From assembly GCF_902712875.1 (NCBI RefSeq), contig NZ_LR743509.1:1612001-1676000 (forward strand): 64,000 bases of DNA, in the 5' to 3' direction. The stretch is from Hyphomicrobium sp. ghe19 (lineage in GTDB: Bacteria > Pseudomonadota > Alphaproteobacteria > Rhizobiales > Hyphomicrobiaceae). The translations under genes and the position numbers were made by a program. Shown piece by piece: positions 52,451 to 62,330 of this stretch (position 1 is the stretch's first letter; each line of letters begins with the position of its first letter). Under the pieces are notes generated by a model. That model was not told the origin of the DNA and made no database searches. It saw only the letters and a program-made list of their open reading frames with translations.

Positions 52451-53677
52451 ATGAGGGACCGAGGTATGGGCGCGGTCACACACGCGAGGTGGAGCTTCGC
52501 GGTGCCGGTCGCGTTGTTCTACGCGGCGCTGTTCGTCGTTTACGGAATGAACGTGCCCTTCATGCCGGTCTGGCTGGACTGGCGTGGGCTATCACCCGCC
52601 GAGATCAGCGTCATCGTCGCGACGCCTCTCTTTCTTCGCCTGTTCGTCACCCCGGTGATCGCCATGGCGGCCGATCGCGAGGGTGCTCACCGAAGATACC
52701 TGATCATTCTCGCCTGGCTCACTTTGGGGTTCGTGCTGGCGCTTGCTGCCTCCCGATCCTTCGGCGGCATTCTTATCTTCGCGACGCTCCTCATGCTGTG
52801 CAACTCGACGATCATGCCGTTGATCGAGACGATTGCGGTGAACGGCATGCGCCAACGGGGGCTTCATTATGGCCGTGTGCGTCTCTGGGGTTCCTTGTCG
52901 TTCGTCGCTGCCTCTTTCGCCGGTGGGGTGGTCATCAATGCATTCGGAGGTGGCGCCGGTGTTTGGTTGATTGCTTTCGGCTGCGGGTTGACGGTCCTTG
53001 CGGGTCACTTCTTGCCAGCGGAAGACCGGCCGGTCGTGCCAGCGAAGCCCTCGGTGCCGCTTTGGCAAGGCGAGGCGCTTCGCGATTTGCTGAGGCAGAG
53101 GGCGTTCCTCGTTTTCCTAGTTGCGGCGGGGCTTGCGATCGCGTCCCATGCCGCGTTCTACACCTTCGGCATTTTGATCTGGAGCCAGCAAGGTCTTTCG
53201 GCCGCGTGGAGCGGAAGTCTCTGGGCCATCGGTGTCTTTGCCGAGGTTTTGCTGTTTTCGGTTTCCGGTTCCGTCATTCAGCGATTCGGCGCAGCGCAAT
53301 TGATTGCAGCCGGTGCTGCCGCTGCGATCGTGCGCTGGCTCGTGATGGCGTTCGATCCGCCTCTCGCCGTGCTGCTGCCGCTGCAAATCCTGCATGGCTT
53401 GACGTACGGCGCGACGCACATCGGTGCGATCCATTTCATCCACAATACGGTCGATCGGGAGAAGCAGGGTACGGCACAGGCGCTTTATGCGACGATGTCT
53501 TCCGGGGTCGCGATGGGTTGTTCGACGCTGATCGCGGGCTGGGCTTACGCGCGTGGCGGATCGATGTCGTATCTCGCGATGGTTGCCATTTCGATGATCT
53601 CGCTTGCCGCCGGACTATGGCTCGTCAAGTCGCGCAAGGGCACGGTGTTCGGCGCGGCGAAAGTGGAAACCGCGTAA
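52451..53677 (+). CDS. MFS transporter, phenylpropionate/nucleoside permease-like
   Basis: The 408-residue protein has 12 hydrophobic segments. The start (VALFYAALFVVYGMNVPFMPVWLD) and the LHYGRVRLWGSLSFVAASFAGG region are typical of the HcaT/NupG-like MFS_1-like group. Motif-A type loop reads AMAADREGAHRRYL. Start is uncertain: TTG 52445, ATG 52451 and ATG 52466 are in frame without a clear ribosome-binding site. It converges on the dipeptide epimerase gene, 10 bases apart. The substrate is unknown. Confidence 0.83.
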   Translation: MRDRGMGAVTHARWSFAVPVALFYAALFVVYGMNVPFMPVWLDWRGLSPAEISVIVATPLFLRLFVTPVIAMAADREGAHRRYLIILAWLTLGFVLALAASRSFGGILIFATLLMLCNSTIMPLIETIAVNGMRQRGLHYGRVRLWGSLSFVAASFAGGVVINAFGGGAGVWLIAFGCGLTVLAGHFLPAEDRPVVPAKPSVPLWQGEALRDLLRQRAFLVFLVAAGLAIASHAAFYTFGILIWSQQGLSAAWSGSLWAIGVFAEVLLFSVSGSVIQRFGAAQLIAAGAAAAIVRWLVMAFDPPLAVLLPLQILHGLTYGATHIGAIHFIHNTVDREKQGTAQALYATMSSGVAMGCSTLIAGWAYARGGSMSYLAMVAISMISLAAGLWLVKSRKGTVFGAAKVETA

Positions 53678-53687
53678 CCGCGCGAAC

Positions 53688-54665
53688 TCAGCCCCAGAGT
53701 TGCGGCTCGGGGGGATACATGATCCCGTTTTCTACCCGCATTCCGAATTCTCGATCGCGTGCGAGAAGCAGAGGACCGTCGAGATCGATCCAATCGGCTT
53801 CGGAGGCGAGCAGCATCGCAGGGGCGACGGCAAGCGAGGTCGCGACCATCGAGCCGATCATGATCTTGAAGTTCTGCCGTTGAGCAGCCCGCACGAGGCT
53901 GATCGCGCCGGTCAATCCGCCGGCCTTATCGAGCTTCACGTTGACCGCATCATAAAGGCCGGCGAGGCGCGGAATGTCGGTGGCCGTATGTACGCTCTCA
54001 TCGGCACAGATCGGAACCGCACGCTGGATGCGGCGTAAGGGTTCGTCACTGTCAGCGGGAAGCGGCTGCTCGATCAACTCGATGCCGCACTCGGCGGCGA
54101 CGGACACGAGATGCTGAACCGTTTCGGCTGTCCATGCTTCATTCGCGTCGACGAGGAGGCGCGCATCGGGACGGGCAGCACGAACTGCCCGCATGCGGCT
54201 GTCGTCGCCTTCACCGCCAAGTTTGAGTTTCAGAAGCGAAAGGTTCGGCACGCGCGCTGCCTTGTCCGCCATCGTCTCCGGCGTATCGAGGCTGATCGTA
54301 AACGCCGTTACTTTCGCCTCTGGCGGCGCGAGGCCGGCGAGCCTCGACGCGCGGATGCCGATGCGCTTGCTTTCGAGATCCCAGAATGCGCAGTCGAGCG
54401 CGTTGAGTGCCGCGCCAGGATTGACGTGCTGCGCGAGATCGGTGCGGGTCGAAACGCGGCCGGCCAATGAACGGATGGCTTCGAGTACGCCGGCGACGCT
54501 TTCGCCATACCGGGTATAGGGCACCGCTTCGCCGCGACCCCGATGCGTGCCGTCGGAGACTTCGACGACGACGACCTCGGCGGCCGTTCTGGCGCCGCGT
54601 GAAATGATGAAAGCTTCCCGAAGCGGCCAGACTTCGGCTCGGGCTTCAATGGTCAGCGCGGTCAT
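53688..54665 (-). CDS. Dipeptide epimerase (L-Ala-D/L-Glu epimerase), enolase superfamily
   Basis: The enzyme interconverts L-Ala-D-Glu and L-Ala-L-Glu for murein peptide recycling. Enolase-superfamily residues are visible: KLKLGG (catalytic Lys pair), LLVDANEAW (metal Asp), ELIEQPLP (metal Glu), ICADESVH (metal Asp) and AVNVKLDKAGGL (second catalytic Lys). The N-terminal capping domain contains RGEAVPYTRYGES. At 325 residues it fits YcjG. Specificity for other dipeptides is possible. Confidence 0.9.
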   Translation of the reverse strand: MTALTIEARAEVWPLREAFIISRGARTAAEVVVVEVSDGTHRGRGEAVPYTRYGESVAGVLEAIRSLAGRVSTRTDLAQHVNPGAALNALDCAFWDLESKRIGIRASRLAGLAPPEAKVTAFTISLDTPETMADKAARVPNLSLLKLKLGGEGDDSRMRAVRAARPDARLLVDANEAWTAETVQHLVSVAAECGIELIEQPLPADSDEPLRRIQRAVPICADESVHTATDIPRLAGLYDAVNVKLDKAGGLTGAISLVRAAQRQNFKIMIGSMVATSLAVAPAMLLASEADWIDLDGPLLLARDREFGMRVENGIMYPPEPQLWG

Positions 54666-54730
54666 CGGTCATCGCCAGATTGGCATCGATCGTACCGACA
54701 TCGGGTGATCGAAGGAGAAAGGCAAGCCCG

Positions 54731-57493
54731 CTACCGGATGCGGCCGGCGGCGTGGGCGAGGAACAGATATACCCGGCCGGTTTCCGAAACGAGATGTGTT
54801 TGCGCCGTTCGGCCGGATGTGTCGCGGGCTTCCGCTTCCTTGATGATGCGTTCGAAGTCGGACAGATAACGGAAAATCGACTGGGCAAGATCGTTATCGG
54901 TTTTGACGCGCGTCGAGATCTCGTCAAAGAGCGTTCGTGCTTCCGGCGCATAGATGCTGCGTACCAGGACGTTGCGCTGGCCCGCACGGATGCGATTCCA
55001 AATGGCGCCTGCCGTTGCCTGGTCGAGCGCGCGCGCGATCATGCCGACGTCGAGGCGAACGGGAGCGGGTGCAGGCGGTGGCTCCGGGGCCTGTGCGGGC
55101 GCCTCGTCCTCGTGAGAGGCGCGGGCCAATAGATCGCCCAGCGACCATCCTTCGCGTACTTCCTGCTGTGATGCGCCTCTGCCGCGGCTCGGTGCGCTTT
55201 CCTGCTGAACGAGGGATGAGGTCAACGATCCGCCGAGGCGGGCCGGAGCCGGGTCGTGGCGGGCCAGATCCGGCCGGATGATTTCGCGCGGCGCGTTGGC
55301 GCGCTGGGAAATCTGCGTCAGCTGTTCGATCGCGCGCAACTGATCCTGCAGCGCGCGGCGCATGGATTCCGCGGTTTCGCGCGTGCTCGCCGGCAGGCGT
55401 GCGGCTTCCTCGCGGATACGGGCCTGCTCGCGGGCAAGGGTCGCTGCCGCTTCCGCCGCGCGCAGGCGCGTTTCGTCGGATGCCGACGACAAGCGGGTGG
55501 TCAGGTTTTCGAATTCCCGCGAGAGTTCGCCCGATACGTTCTGGAAGCGGTTTCTCAAGTCGGAGAGCGCCCGGTCACCCTGGGCTTCCGTCTCGTGCTT
55601 GACGCGGTCGAGTTCGGCCATGAGTGCGCGCGAGCGGTTCTCGGCGCTGTCGCGGAGCTCTTCGGCGATGGCTCTCGCCTTGAGTTCGATATTCGAGAAC
55701 GAGCCTTCGAGGTTCGTCGAGTATCCGGCGATGGTCCGTCCGAATTCGTCGGCCTTGCCGGAGAGGCGGTCGAGTGTGTGCGAGAGTTCAGCGTGCCGCG
55801 ACTGCAGTGTCGTTTCGATTTTGCTGTTCGCGCTGTCGAGCACGTTCGCGGCGTTGAGAATCTGCTGGCCCTGGTTCTCGAAGCGATCGGTGACGCCATG
55901 AATTTGCGAGAACAGATTTTCGGCGACGTTTTGCAGGACGCCGGACTGTTTGGAGAGTCCGTCGATGGCCTTCATCGTCTGGCGCGTGATGTTCTCGCTG
56001 GTGCGGCGCACGGCGTTGATGCCGTTCATCACGGAATCGTCGAGTTCGGCTGCCTGATGGGCAATCGTATCGCGGAATGTGCGGGAGTGCAGTTCGAGTG
56101 CATTGGTGAGCAGGGAGGCCTTCTCGCTGACCGCGTGATCGATTGCCGTCGTCGAGCGCATGATCTGATCGTCGAAGAGTTCGAGCCGCCGCTGGAAGGC
56201 TTCATCGAGAGACCGCGTGCGTTCGACGAGCTGGCCGTCGAGCGCCTGGGCGCGGTTTGAAAGTGTCGTATCGAGTGCGCGGGCGTATTCCTCGAACACG
56301 GTCTGCAAATTCTCGGTGCGATTGCCGAGCGTGGTATCGAGCGTCTGCATATAGCCGTCGAACGTTACGCGCATCTGTTCGGTGCGGGCGCCGAGGGCAG
56401 TCGAGAATGCCGATGTGTAGTCTTCGAGGACGGACTGCAGTTGCAGCGTGCGCGATCCGACGGCGTTTTCGAAGCGGCCCGTCGCGGTTGCCAAGGATCC
56501 TTCGAGGTTGGCGAGATTTTCGCCCGCGTTCGAAATGATGCCGCGCAGCGTCAGCTGCTGCTGCGAAAGCTTTTCGATGAGCGTCGGGATTTCGGTTCCG
56601 AGCGTTTTCAGCGTTTCGGTGACGTTGGTAGACGTATCGAGAAGCGCATGACGTTCTCCGCCGAGCTCGTTGATCAACTCGCGGATGCGGCGCTCATTGT
56701 GCTCATAGGAGCGCTCGAGTTCCGCGACGTGGTTGTGGACGAGGGCTTCGAGTTCGCCTGCACGGCCGAGTGCTCGCGATACGGCGTCGTTCATGAACGA
56801 GACTTGGCGGCGGACCGCTTGGCCGAGGCTCGCGATCGATTGCTCGGCGGTTCTGTCGGGTTCTGCGAGGCGGATCGCGACTTCGCTCATCGTCGCGGAT
56901 TTGAGCGCGAGCGACGCGATGTGCCAGTTCAGCAGAGCCAGCAGCCAGATAATTCCGATTGGCGCGACAATGGCCGTGATGGTGTAGAACGTCGCCGGCT
57001 GCAGCAGCAGCGATGAGAAGGCTTCGCCTGCCTGCCAACCGGGTGCCATCGTCAGTGCGCCGACGGTCAGTCCGACGACCGCCCAGACGGCGCTGCCGAT
57101 GGCGGCGAAGCGGAAGACTTTGCTCGAGGGCTTTTGCTCAAGCGCGTAGATCAGGCCGCCGATGCTCGGGACGTCGTCGTTGGCCGCGATCTTTCCGCGT
57201 ACGGGGCCTGCGGGGCGACGGCGCGCAACGCGGCGGGAAGGGGCATCATCGCTGGCGGCTTCGTTGTCGGCCTTCGGCTGTGCCGTTGCCGCAGAGCGCT
57301 GCTGATCGTCGCCGAGGAGCGGCGGGGGAAGCGCGAGAGGCGTATCGATGGAGCCCTTTTGGATCGATGCTTGCCCGGCGGGCTGAGCGGTTGCTTGGCG
57401 CAAACCGTCGGGAGCGCTCAAGGTAGGCTCCGTCGATGCCGGCTGCGTCCTGCCGCCGATAGCCATGAGCTTCGCAATCTGATCCTGCGACAT
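54731..57493 (-). CDS. Large membrane-anchored coiled-coil protein (kinesin/apolipoprotein-like repeats)
   Basis: The 920-residue product has a disordered, Pro/Ala/Gln-rich N-terminus (1-105) and two membrane segments at about 128-148 and 165-190 (FRFAAIGSAVWAVVGLTVGA, FYTITAIVAPIGIIWLLALL). A very long coiled coil spans 200-740 with repeating units such as LDTTLGNRTENLQTVFEEYAR and LDTTLSNRAQALDGQLVERTR. A disordered linker follows, then a conserved-looking C-terminal domain (830-920). The layout resembles rhizobial polar growth-pole proteins (GPR/RgsE group), inferred from architecture only. Met 57493 is chosen because GGGGGG precedes it. Confidence 0.82.
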   Translation of the reverse strand: MSQDQIAKLMAIGGRTQPASTEPTLSAPDGLRQATAQPAGQASIQKGSIDTPLALPPPLLGDDQQRSAATAQPKADNEAASDDAPSRRVARRRPAGPVRGKIAANDDVPSIGGLIYALEQKPSSKVFRFAAIGSAVWAVVGLTVGALTMAPGWQAGEAFSSLLLQPATFYTITAIVAPIGIIWLLALLNWHIASLALKSATMSEVAIRLAEPDRTAEQSIASLGQAVRRQVSFMNDAVSRALGRAGELEALVHNHVAELERSYEHNERRIRELINELGGERHALLDTSTNVTETLKTLGTEIPTLIEKLSQQQLTLRGIISNAGENLANLEGSLATATGRFENAVGSRTLQLQSVLEDYTSAFSTALGARTEQMRVTFDGYMQTLDTTLGNRTENLQTVFEEYARALDTTLSNRAQALDGQLVERTRSLDEAFQRRLELFDDQIMRSTTAIDHAVSEKASLLTNALELHSRTFRDTIAHQAAELDDSVMNGINAVRRTSENITRQTMKAIDGLSKQSGVLQNVAENLFSQIHGVTDRFENQGQQILNAANVLDSANSKIETTLQSRHAELSHTLDRLSGKADEFGRTIAGYSTNLEGSFSNIELKARAIAEELRDSAENRSRALMAELDRVKHETEAQGDRALSDLRNRFQNVSGELSREFENLTTRLSSASDETRLRAAEAAATLAREQARIREEAARLPASTRETAESMRRALQDQLRAIEQLTQISQRANAPREIIRPDLARHDPAPARLGGSLTSSLVQQESAPSRGRGASQQEVREGWSLGDLLARASHEDEAPAQAPEPPPAPAPVRLDVGMIARALDQATAGAIWNRIRAGQRNVLVRSIYAPEARTLFDEISTRVKTDNDLAQSIFRYLSDFERIIKEAEARDTSGRTAQTHLVSETGRVYLFLAHAAGRIR

Positions 57494-57862
57494 TGCGCAA
57501 TGCCCCCCACTCGATCCGGTACGCGACACAAGCCCGTGCGCTTCAGGCCCACCGGAACTCCCATTTCGCACCCTATAAGATTTTTAATTGGTTACAAAAT
57601 GGAAACACATGGTTAACCATACGGAATGTCTATGCATCTAAGAGACTTAGCGAGTTTGAGGTGCGCATTGCGGCCGGATTGCGGCCGCGGGGTCGCCCGG
57701 ACAACCCCTGCGGCCTCACGCCAGTAGGTTAAGTAGCGGTTTACGACGATGGCTGAAACACCGCGGCCCGCTTTACTCAGAGTTATTGCGCATTTGCGAC
57801 CATGATTATTCAAAGGTCGGGCATGGCGAAGCTATGACCGCAGCAATGCTAAGTGCATCGGA
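57494..57862. promoter_or_regulatory. Divergent region with palindromes between coiled-coil and Hpt genes
   Basis: About 370 bases. A perfect 12-bp palindrome ATGGTTAACCAT lies at 57609-57620, and TTAA-N7-TTTA (7 of 8 positions of a CtrA box) at 57729-57743. No gene is supported here. Confidence 0.4.
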
Positions 57863-58267
57863 ATGCGTATCATGGATATCCGACCGGCTCGCGCGTTCGA
57901 CCTTCAGGCCCCGGAAAACCAGGGCTGTTCGAACGAATTGCCGGTCGATCTCGACCATTTGCGGCGCTACACGCTTGGGGATAAAGCGCTGGAAGACGAG
58001 GTTCTCGGGCTTTTCCTTGCGCAACTCCCTGAGACGATAGCGGCTCTCAGGTCGGCCGCTACCGAGCGTGACTGGAAGATGGCCGCGCATACCCTCAAGG
58101 GCTCGAGCCGGGCGGTCGGGGCATGGCGGATAGCGCGATTGGCCCAGCAAGCTGAGGCACTTGTTTGCAGCGTCGAGCCCGAAGCGTGCTCGGACGCGAT
58201 ATCCAAACTGGAAGCTGCGGCATCCGAGGCCAGTACGTTTTTCCACCAATCCAGCAAATTAGCTTAA
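57863..58267 (+). CDS. Hpt-domain histidine phosphotransfer protein
   Basis: The 134-residue protein is a single Hpt four-helix domain: VDLDHLRRYTLGDKALEDEVL at the start, the phospho-accepting His in WKMAAHTLKGSSRAVGAWRIA, then LAQQAEALVC. Such proteins shuttle phosphate between a hybrid sensor kinase and a response regulator. No kinase is adjacent. It starts at ATG 57863 or 57872; neither has a strong ribosome-binding site. It is divergent from the large coiled-coil gene. Confidence 0.82.
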   Translation: MRIMDIRPARAFDLQAPENQGCSNELPVDLDHLRRYTLGDKALEDEVLGLFLAQLPETIAALRSAATERDWKMAAHTLKGSSRAVGAWRIARLAQQAEALVCSVEPEACSDAISKLEAAASEASTFFHQSSKLA

Positions 58268-58426
58268 GCATCGGGGCAACAGCATTTGCGCGTCGCAGGG
58301 ACGCGCGCCCGTTCGGCTTGAAATAGAAGCGGCGTCGATCTAAGTGTGCGCGCTAGCTAATCAACCCAATTCGCTCGAACCTGCCGAATGGCAGCCTTTT
58401 CAAGCCACAAGGACGCGCACGCAACC

Positions 58427-58747
58427 ATGACGAAAATAACGTTCATCCAACCCGACGGCGAGAGTCAAACGGTGGAGGCGGAAAACGGTTTGACCGTCAT
58501 GGAAGCTGCTAAGCTTAACGACATTGCGGGGATCGAGGCTGAGTGCGGCGGCGCCTGCGCTTGCGCGACGTGTCACGTCTACGTGGACGAAGCTTGGCGG
58601 GACAAAACCGGCAAAGCTGCCGACATGGAAGAGGACATGCTGGATTTCGCGTTCGATGTCCGCGAAGGCAGCCGGCTCTGCTGCCAGATCAAGATCACGG
58701 ACGCTCTCGACGGTCTCGTCGTCCGCGTACCGGCGAAGCAGTTCTGA
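58427..58747 (+). CDS. Adrenodoxin-type [2Fe-2S] ferredoxin
   Basis: The 106-residue protein has cluster ligands in [16 protein letters not shown] (C-x5-C-x2-C) and the fourth Cys in LCCQIKIT, the adrenodoxin/FdxE-type pattern. It carries single electrons in the cytoplasm. ATG 58427 is used; AAGGA lies upstream. The ferredoxin-NADP reductase gene starts 30 bases after its stop, so reductase and ferredoxin form an electron-transfer pair, possibly feeding a P450 or cluster-assembly step elsewhere. Confidence 0.92.
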   Translation: MTKITFIQPDGESQTVEAENGLTVMEAAKLNDIAGIEAECGGACACATCHVYVDEAWRDKTGKAADMEEDMLDFAFDVREGSRLCCQIKITDALDGLVVRVPAKQF

Positions 58748-59860
<1,113 letters not shown>

Positions 59861-59864
59861 CGCG

Positions 59865-61115
59865 TTATTTCTCAGCGACGGCCGCGATTTTCGCGCCGTC
59901 GCGCATGAGCTGCCGCAACGGTTTCGGCAGCTTTTTGAGCGCGGTCTTGATGCGTGCGCGGAGAAATCCAAGGTAGACCCTTGCGTAGATTTCGCCCCTG
60001 AGCGTGAGCGGCATCACCCAATCAACGACGGAATCTGCCTTCTCGCACCAATCGAATTTGTAGTCGTCGCCCGGGGCCAGCATATCGCAGGCTTCGAGGC
60101 CTTCAGCGTATCCGTCCTTCAGACTCTGCTCGAGAAGCAAAACACCGGCGCCGGATTTTTCGTACTCGAGATTGAAGGCGATCAAATGCATCGCGATGCG
60201 CGCTTTGCAGGCAAAGGATACTTCGAGTGCCGCGATCTGGCCGTTCGATTTGAGAGCCGAGACGATGCATCCGGCCGGTTTCGTCTTGCCTTCGGCTAGA
60301 TCGGCGAATAGATCCGCCAAGCGCCGATCGGCGATTGCGTTCGACAGCAGGCCGCGGGATTTGAGCCACTCGGATTTGAGTGCGACAGCCTCGACGGCAA
60401 GTTGACGTGCTTCCTCTCCGCCACGGAGGCGGAGAAATTGCATCGGGCCTTTTTCTTCGAGCCGGCGGAAGAGACGGCGGCGGTTCTTTCGGGTCTTGCT
60501 CGAATAGCGTTGTTCGAAGGCGGGGAAATCCGCAGCCGACGTCAGATCCATGTAGGGCGCGACCAGGCGTTCGGCGGCCGTTGCGCCCAGTTCGTTCATC
60601 AGCGGAGTGACGTTCGCGTCGTCGCGGACGCGGCGTAGGCGGAGGATGTCGGCACCGGATTGCGTGCGCAGTAAATCGAAGGCAGTGCGCAGGATCGCAT
60701 CTTTATCCGGAACGTTCTCGATGAGGGCGTCGCCGTATTGGCTTGCAGATCCTCCCATCCAGAAGACTTGCGTAATCCCGCGCATGCGCTCGGAAACGAG
60801 AGGGAACACCATGATGAGGCGATCGTCGCGGCGCGCTGTGATGATCAGAAGTTTCAGGGGACTCGGCCGGCCGTCTCGCTCTTGCAGATAATGATTGGCC
60901 CAGTGCCAGCAGAAATTGAAGGTTTGAAATACGTTCGTCGGCTTGCCGGATTTCGCGAAGAGATCATTCCACTCTGTTTCGAGAGCATCGAACGCCGCAC
61001 GATCCGTTATGAGATCAAATTCGCAAAACGTTGGATGCACGGCCGCGACGGCGCGGGATTTCTCGATGGCTGGCCGCTCGAAAGACGTCAGCGTGCGGGC
61101 GGCAGTGGTCATCAT
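59865..61115 (-). CDS. BioF2-like/CelD-type GNAT acetyltransferase
   Basis: The 416-residue soluble protein matches the double-GNAT layout of Acetyltransf_6 proteins: an N-terminal WNDLFAKSGKPTNVFQTFNF, a middle YSSKTRKNRRRLFRRLEEKG, then ALEVSFACKARIAMHLIAFN and an acetyl-CoA site region near GAGVLLLEQSLKDGYAEG. The end is basic. Members take part in polysaccharide acylation or antibiotic resistance. It converges on the ferredoxin reductase gene, 4 bases apart. The acceptor is unknown. Confidence 0.85.
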   Translation of the reverse strand: MMTTAARTLTSFERPAIEKSRAVAAVHPTFCEFDLITDRAAFDALETEWNDLFAKSGKPTNVFQTFNFCWHWANHYLQERDGRPSPLKLLIITARRDDRLIMVFPLVSERMRGITQVFWMGGSASQYGDALIENVPDKDAILRTAFDLLRTQSGADILRLRRVRDDANVTPLMNELGATAAERLVAPYMDLTSAADFPAFEQRYSSKTRKNRRRLFRRLEEKGPMQFLRLRGGEEARQLAVEAVALKSEWLKSRGLLSNAIADRRLADLFADLAEGKTKPAGCIVSALKSNGQIAALEVSFACKARIAMHLIAFNLEYEKSGAGVLLLEQSLKDGYAEGLEACDMLAPGDDYKFDWCEKADSVVDWVMPLTLRGEIYARVYLGFLRARIKTALKKLPKPLRQLMRDGAKIAAVAEK

Positions 61116-61225
61116 GGGCCAGCGCGATCTCGGTGGCGGGGCGGGCCCGCTGTTTCAGGATTTCCTTCTGACGGTGTAACGGGCAAACGTTAGATGAGCG
61201 TTACGCGCAATTCTGACCGATGTCC

Positions 61226-61606
61226 TTACGCGTGTGCGATTTCGAGAAATGCCAGTACAATCAATAAAATAGCGCTCGCGGCGATGAGGACTTTGCCACG
61301 CCGTGTGGGGGCTGCGGTTCCCATTACCAGCGCTGCGATGAATACGGCTGCCGATAAAAGATTGATCGGAACGAGTGCCGCCGGGCCAACCGATCCGCGG
61401 CTCGCCGGATACTCCAGGCCGATCCAGATGCTGGCCGCGATAGCCACCGAAAGAGCGCCGACGAGGCGAGGCCATAGTCCGGTGGCAGGTCGCGCAAGTC
61501 CGGCAATTGCGAGTGCCGAGAGCGGAACGATCAAAAGTACGAACCCAGCGATACCTTTGATGACGATTTCGGCCCAGAGGATCTGCTGCACGCGAACATC
61601 CGTCAA
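61226..61606 (-). CDS. Small four-helix membrane protein
   Basis: The 126-residue product has four hydrophobic segments: GIAGFVLLIVPLSALAIAGLA, LVGALSVAIAASIWIGLEY, LVPINLLSAAVFIAALVMG and VLIAASAILLIVLAFLEIA. A short polar N-terminus begins MTDVRVQQI. I recognise no family. It lies in a leftward series with the lipoprotein gene 33 bases upstream on its strand, so they may be co-transcribed. Confidence 0.72.
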   Translation of the reverse strand: MTDVRVQQILWAEIVIKGIAGFVLLIVPLSALAIAGLARPATGLWPRLVGALSVAIAASIWIGLEYPASRGSVGPAALVPINLLSAAVFIAALVMGTAAPTRRGKVLIAASAILLIVLAFLEIAHA

Positions 61607-61639
61607 AGCGCGATTTCGAGATCAGAGGATTGGTTCGTC

Positions 61640-62167
61640 TCAGTTCTCGAAGACTTGCTTCATGCGGGCGCCGCCCTCGTCAGAACTGTTCGAACCGCCG
61701 CCGCCGCCCCAGCCACTGAGCAGTCCTTCTTCCTCGACGGGTTCGGGCGGCGAGGGCGTGTAGTCACCTGCAAGATGACGCGTCAGCGCGAGTTTGATCT
61801 TCGCGACTTTCAGTTCCGAACAATAATCTGCGCCTTTTTCGGCAAGTGACTTGGAGACACCGTTGAAAGCCGTGTCGTAAACCTGCGTGAGCTTCGCGGC
61901 ATCCGGAGGATTGGCGGCAGCCTCGGACGACAGGAACTGATTTTTAAGTTTCGCTGGATCGAAATTATATCCGCACTTGAGGGCGCGAGCCGATGTCGCT
62001 GCAACATCCATCGTTCGCGCGACCGGATCGTTTGGATTGGCGTTTTCTGCAGCCGCTTTCGAGCCGCCTCCCAATAGGGAGCCGGTCGATAGGCTCGGCA
62101 GCGATGCGCCGCAGCCCCCAAGGGCCGCAGTCGACACAGCTACGAGAAAGATTTTGACGTGTTTCAT
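61640..62167 (-). CDS. Lipoprotein, unknown function
   Basis: The signal peptide ends in a lipobox (STAALGGC), so Cys 19 is probably lipidated. The mature part has a Ser/Gly-rich linker, then a helical domain with two further Cys (ALKCGYNFDPAKL, DYCSELKVAKIKL) and a low-complexity Pro/Glu and Gly-rich tail. I recognise no family. The residue at +2 is Gly, which in many Gram-negative bacteria would not retain the protein in the inner membrane, so it may reach the outer membrane. Confidence 0.8.
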   Translation of the reverse strand: MKHVKIFLVAVSTAALGGCGASLPSLSTGSLLGGGSKAAAENANPNDPVARTMDVAATSARALKCGYNFDPAKLKNQFLSSEAAANPPDAAKLTQVYDTAFNGVSKSLAEKGADYCSELKVAKIKLALTRHLAGDYTPSPPEPVEEEGLLSGWGGGGGSNSSDEGGARMKQVFEN

Positions 62168-62330
62168 TGGGATGTTCCCCCCACCCCGGATTTCTAAGCC
62201 ATTGTCCCCAGGCCAAGCCCAAGGTCAATAATTAGAATCGAGTTAGCCACATTCGGAGCCTAATTGTTTGTGGCACAACTCGATAGGCCCGTCGCAACTT
62301 TACGCACCAAAGTACGTCCGAACAGCGTTC

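Noticed and set aside
52489-53883. A 464-codon frame overlapping the MFS gene in another phase
   Set aside because: Cys/Arg/His-rich translation with no membrane segments; the other phase is a normal 12-helix transporter.
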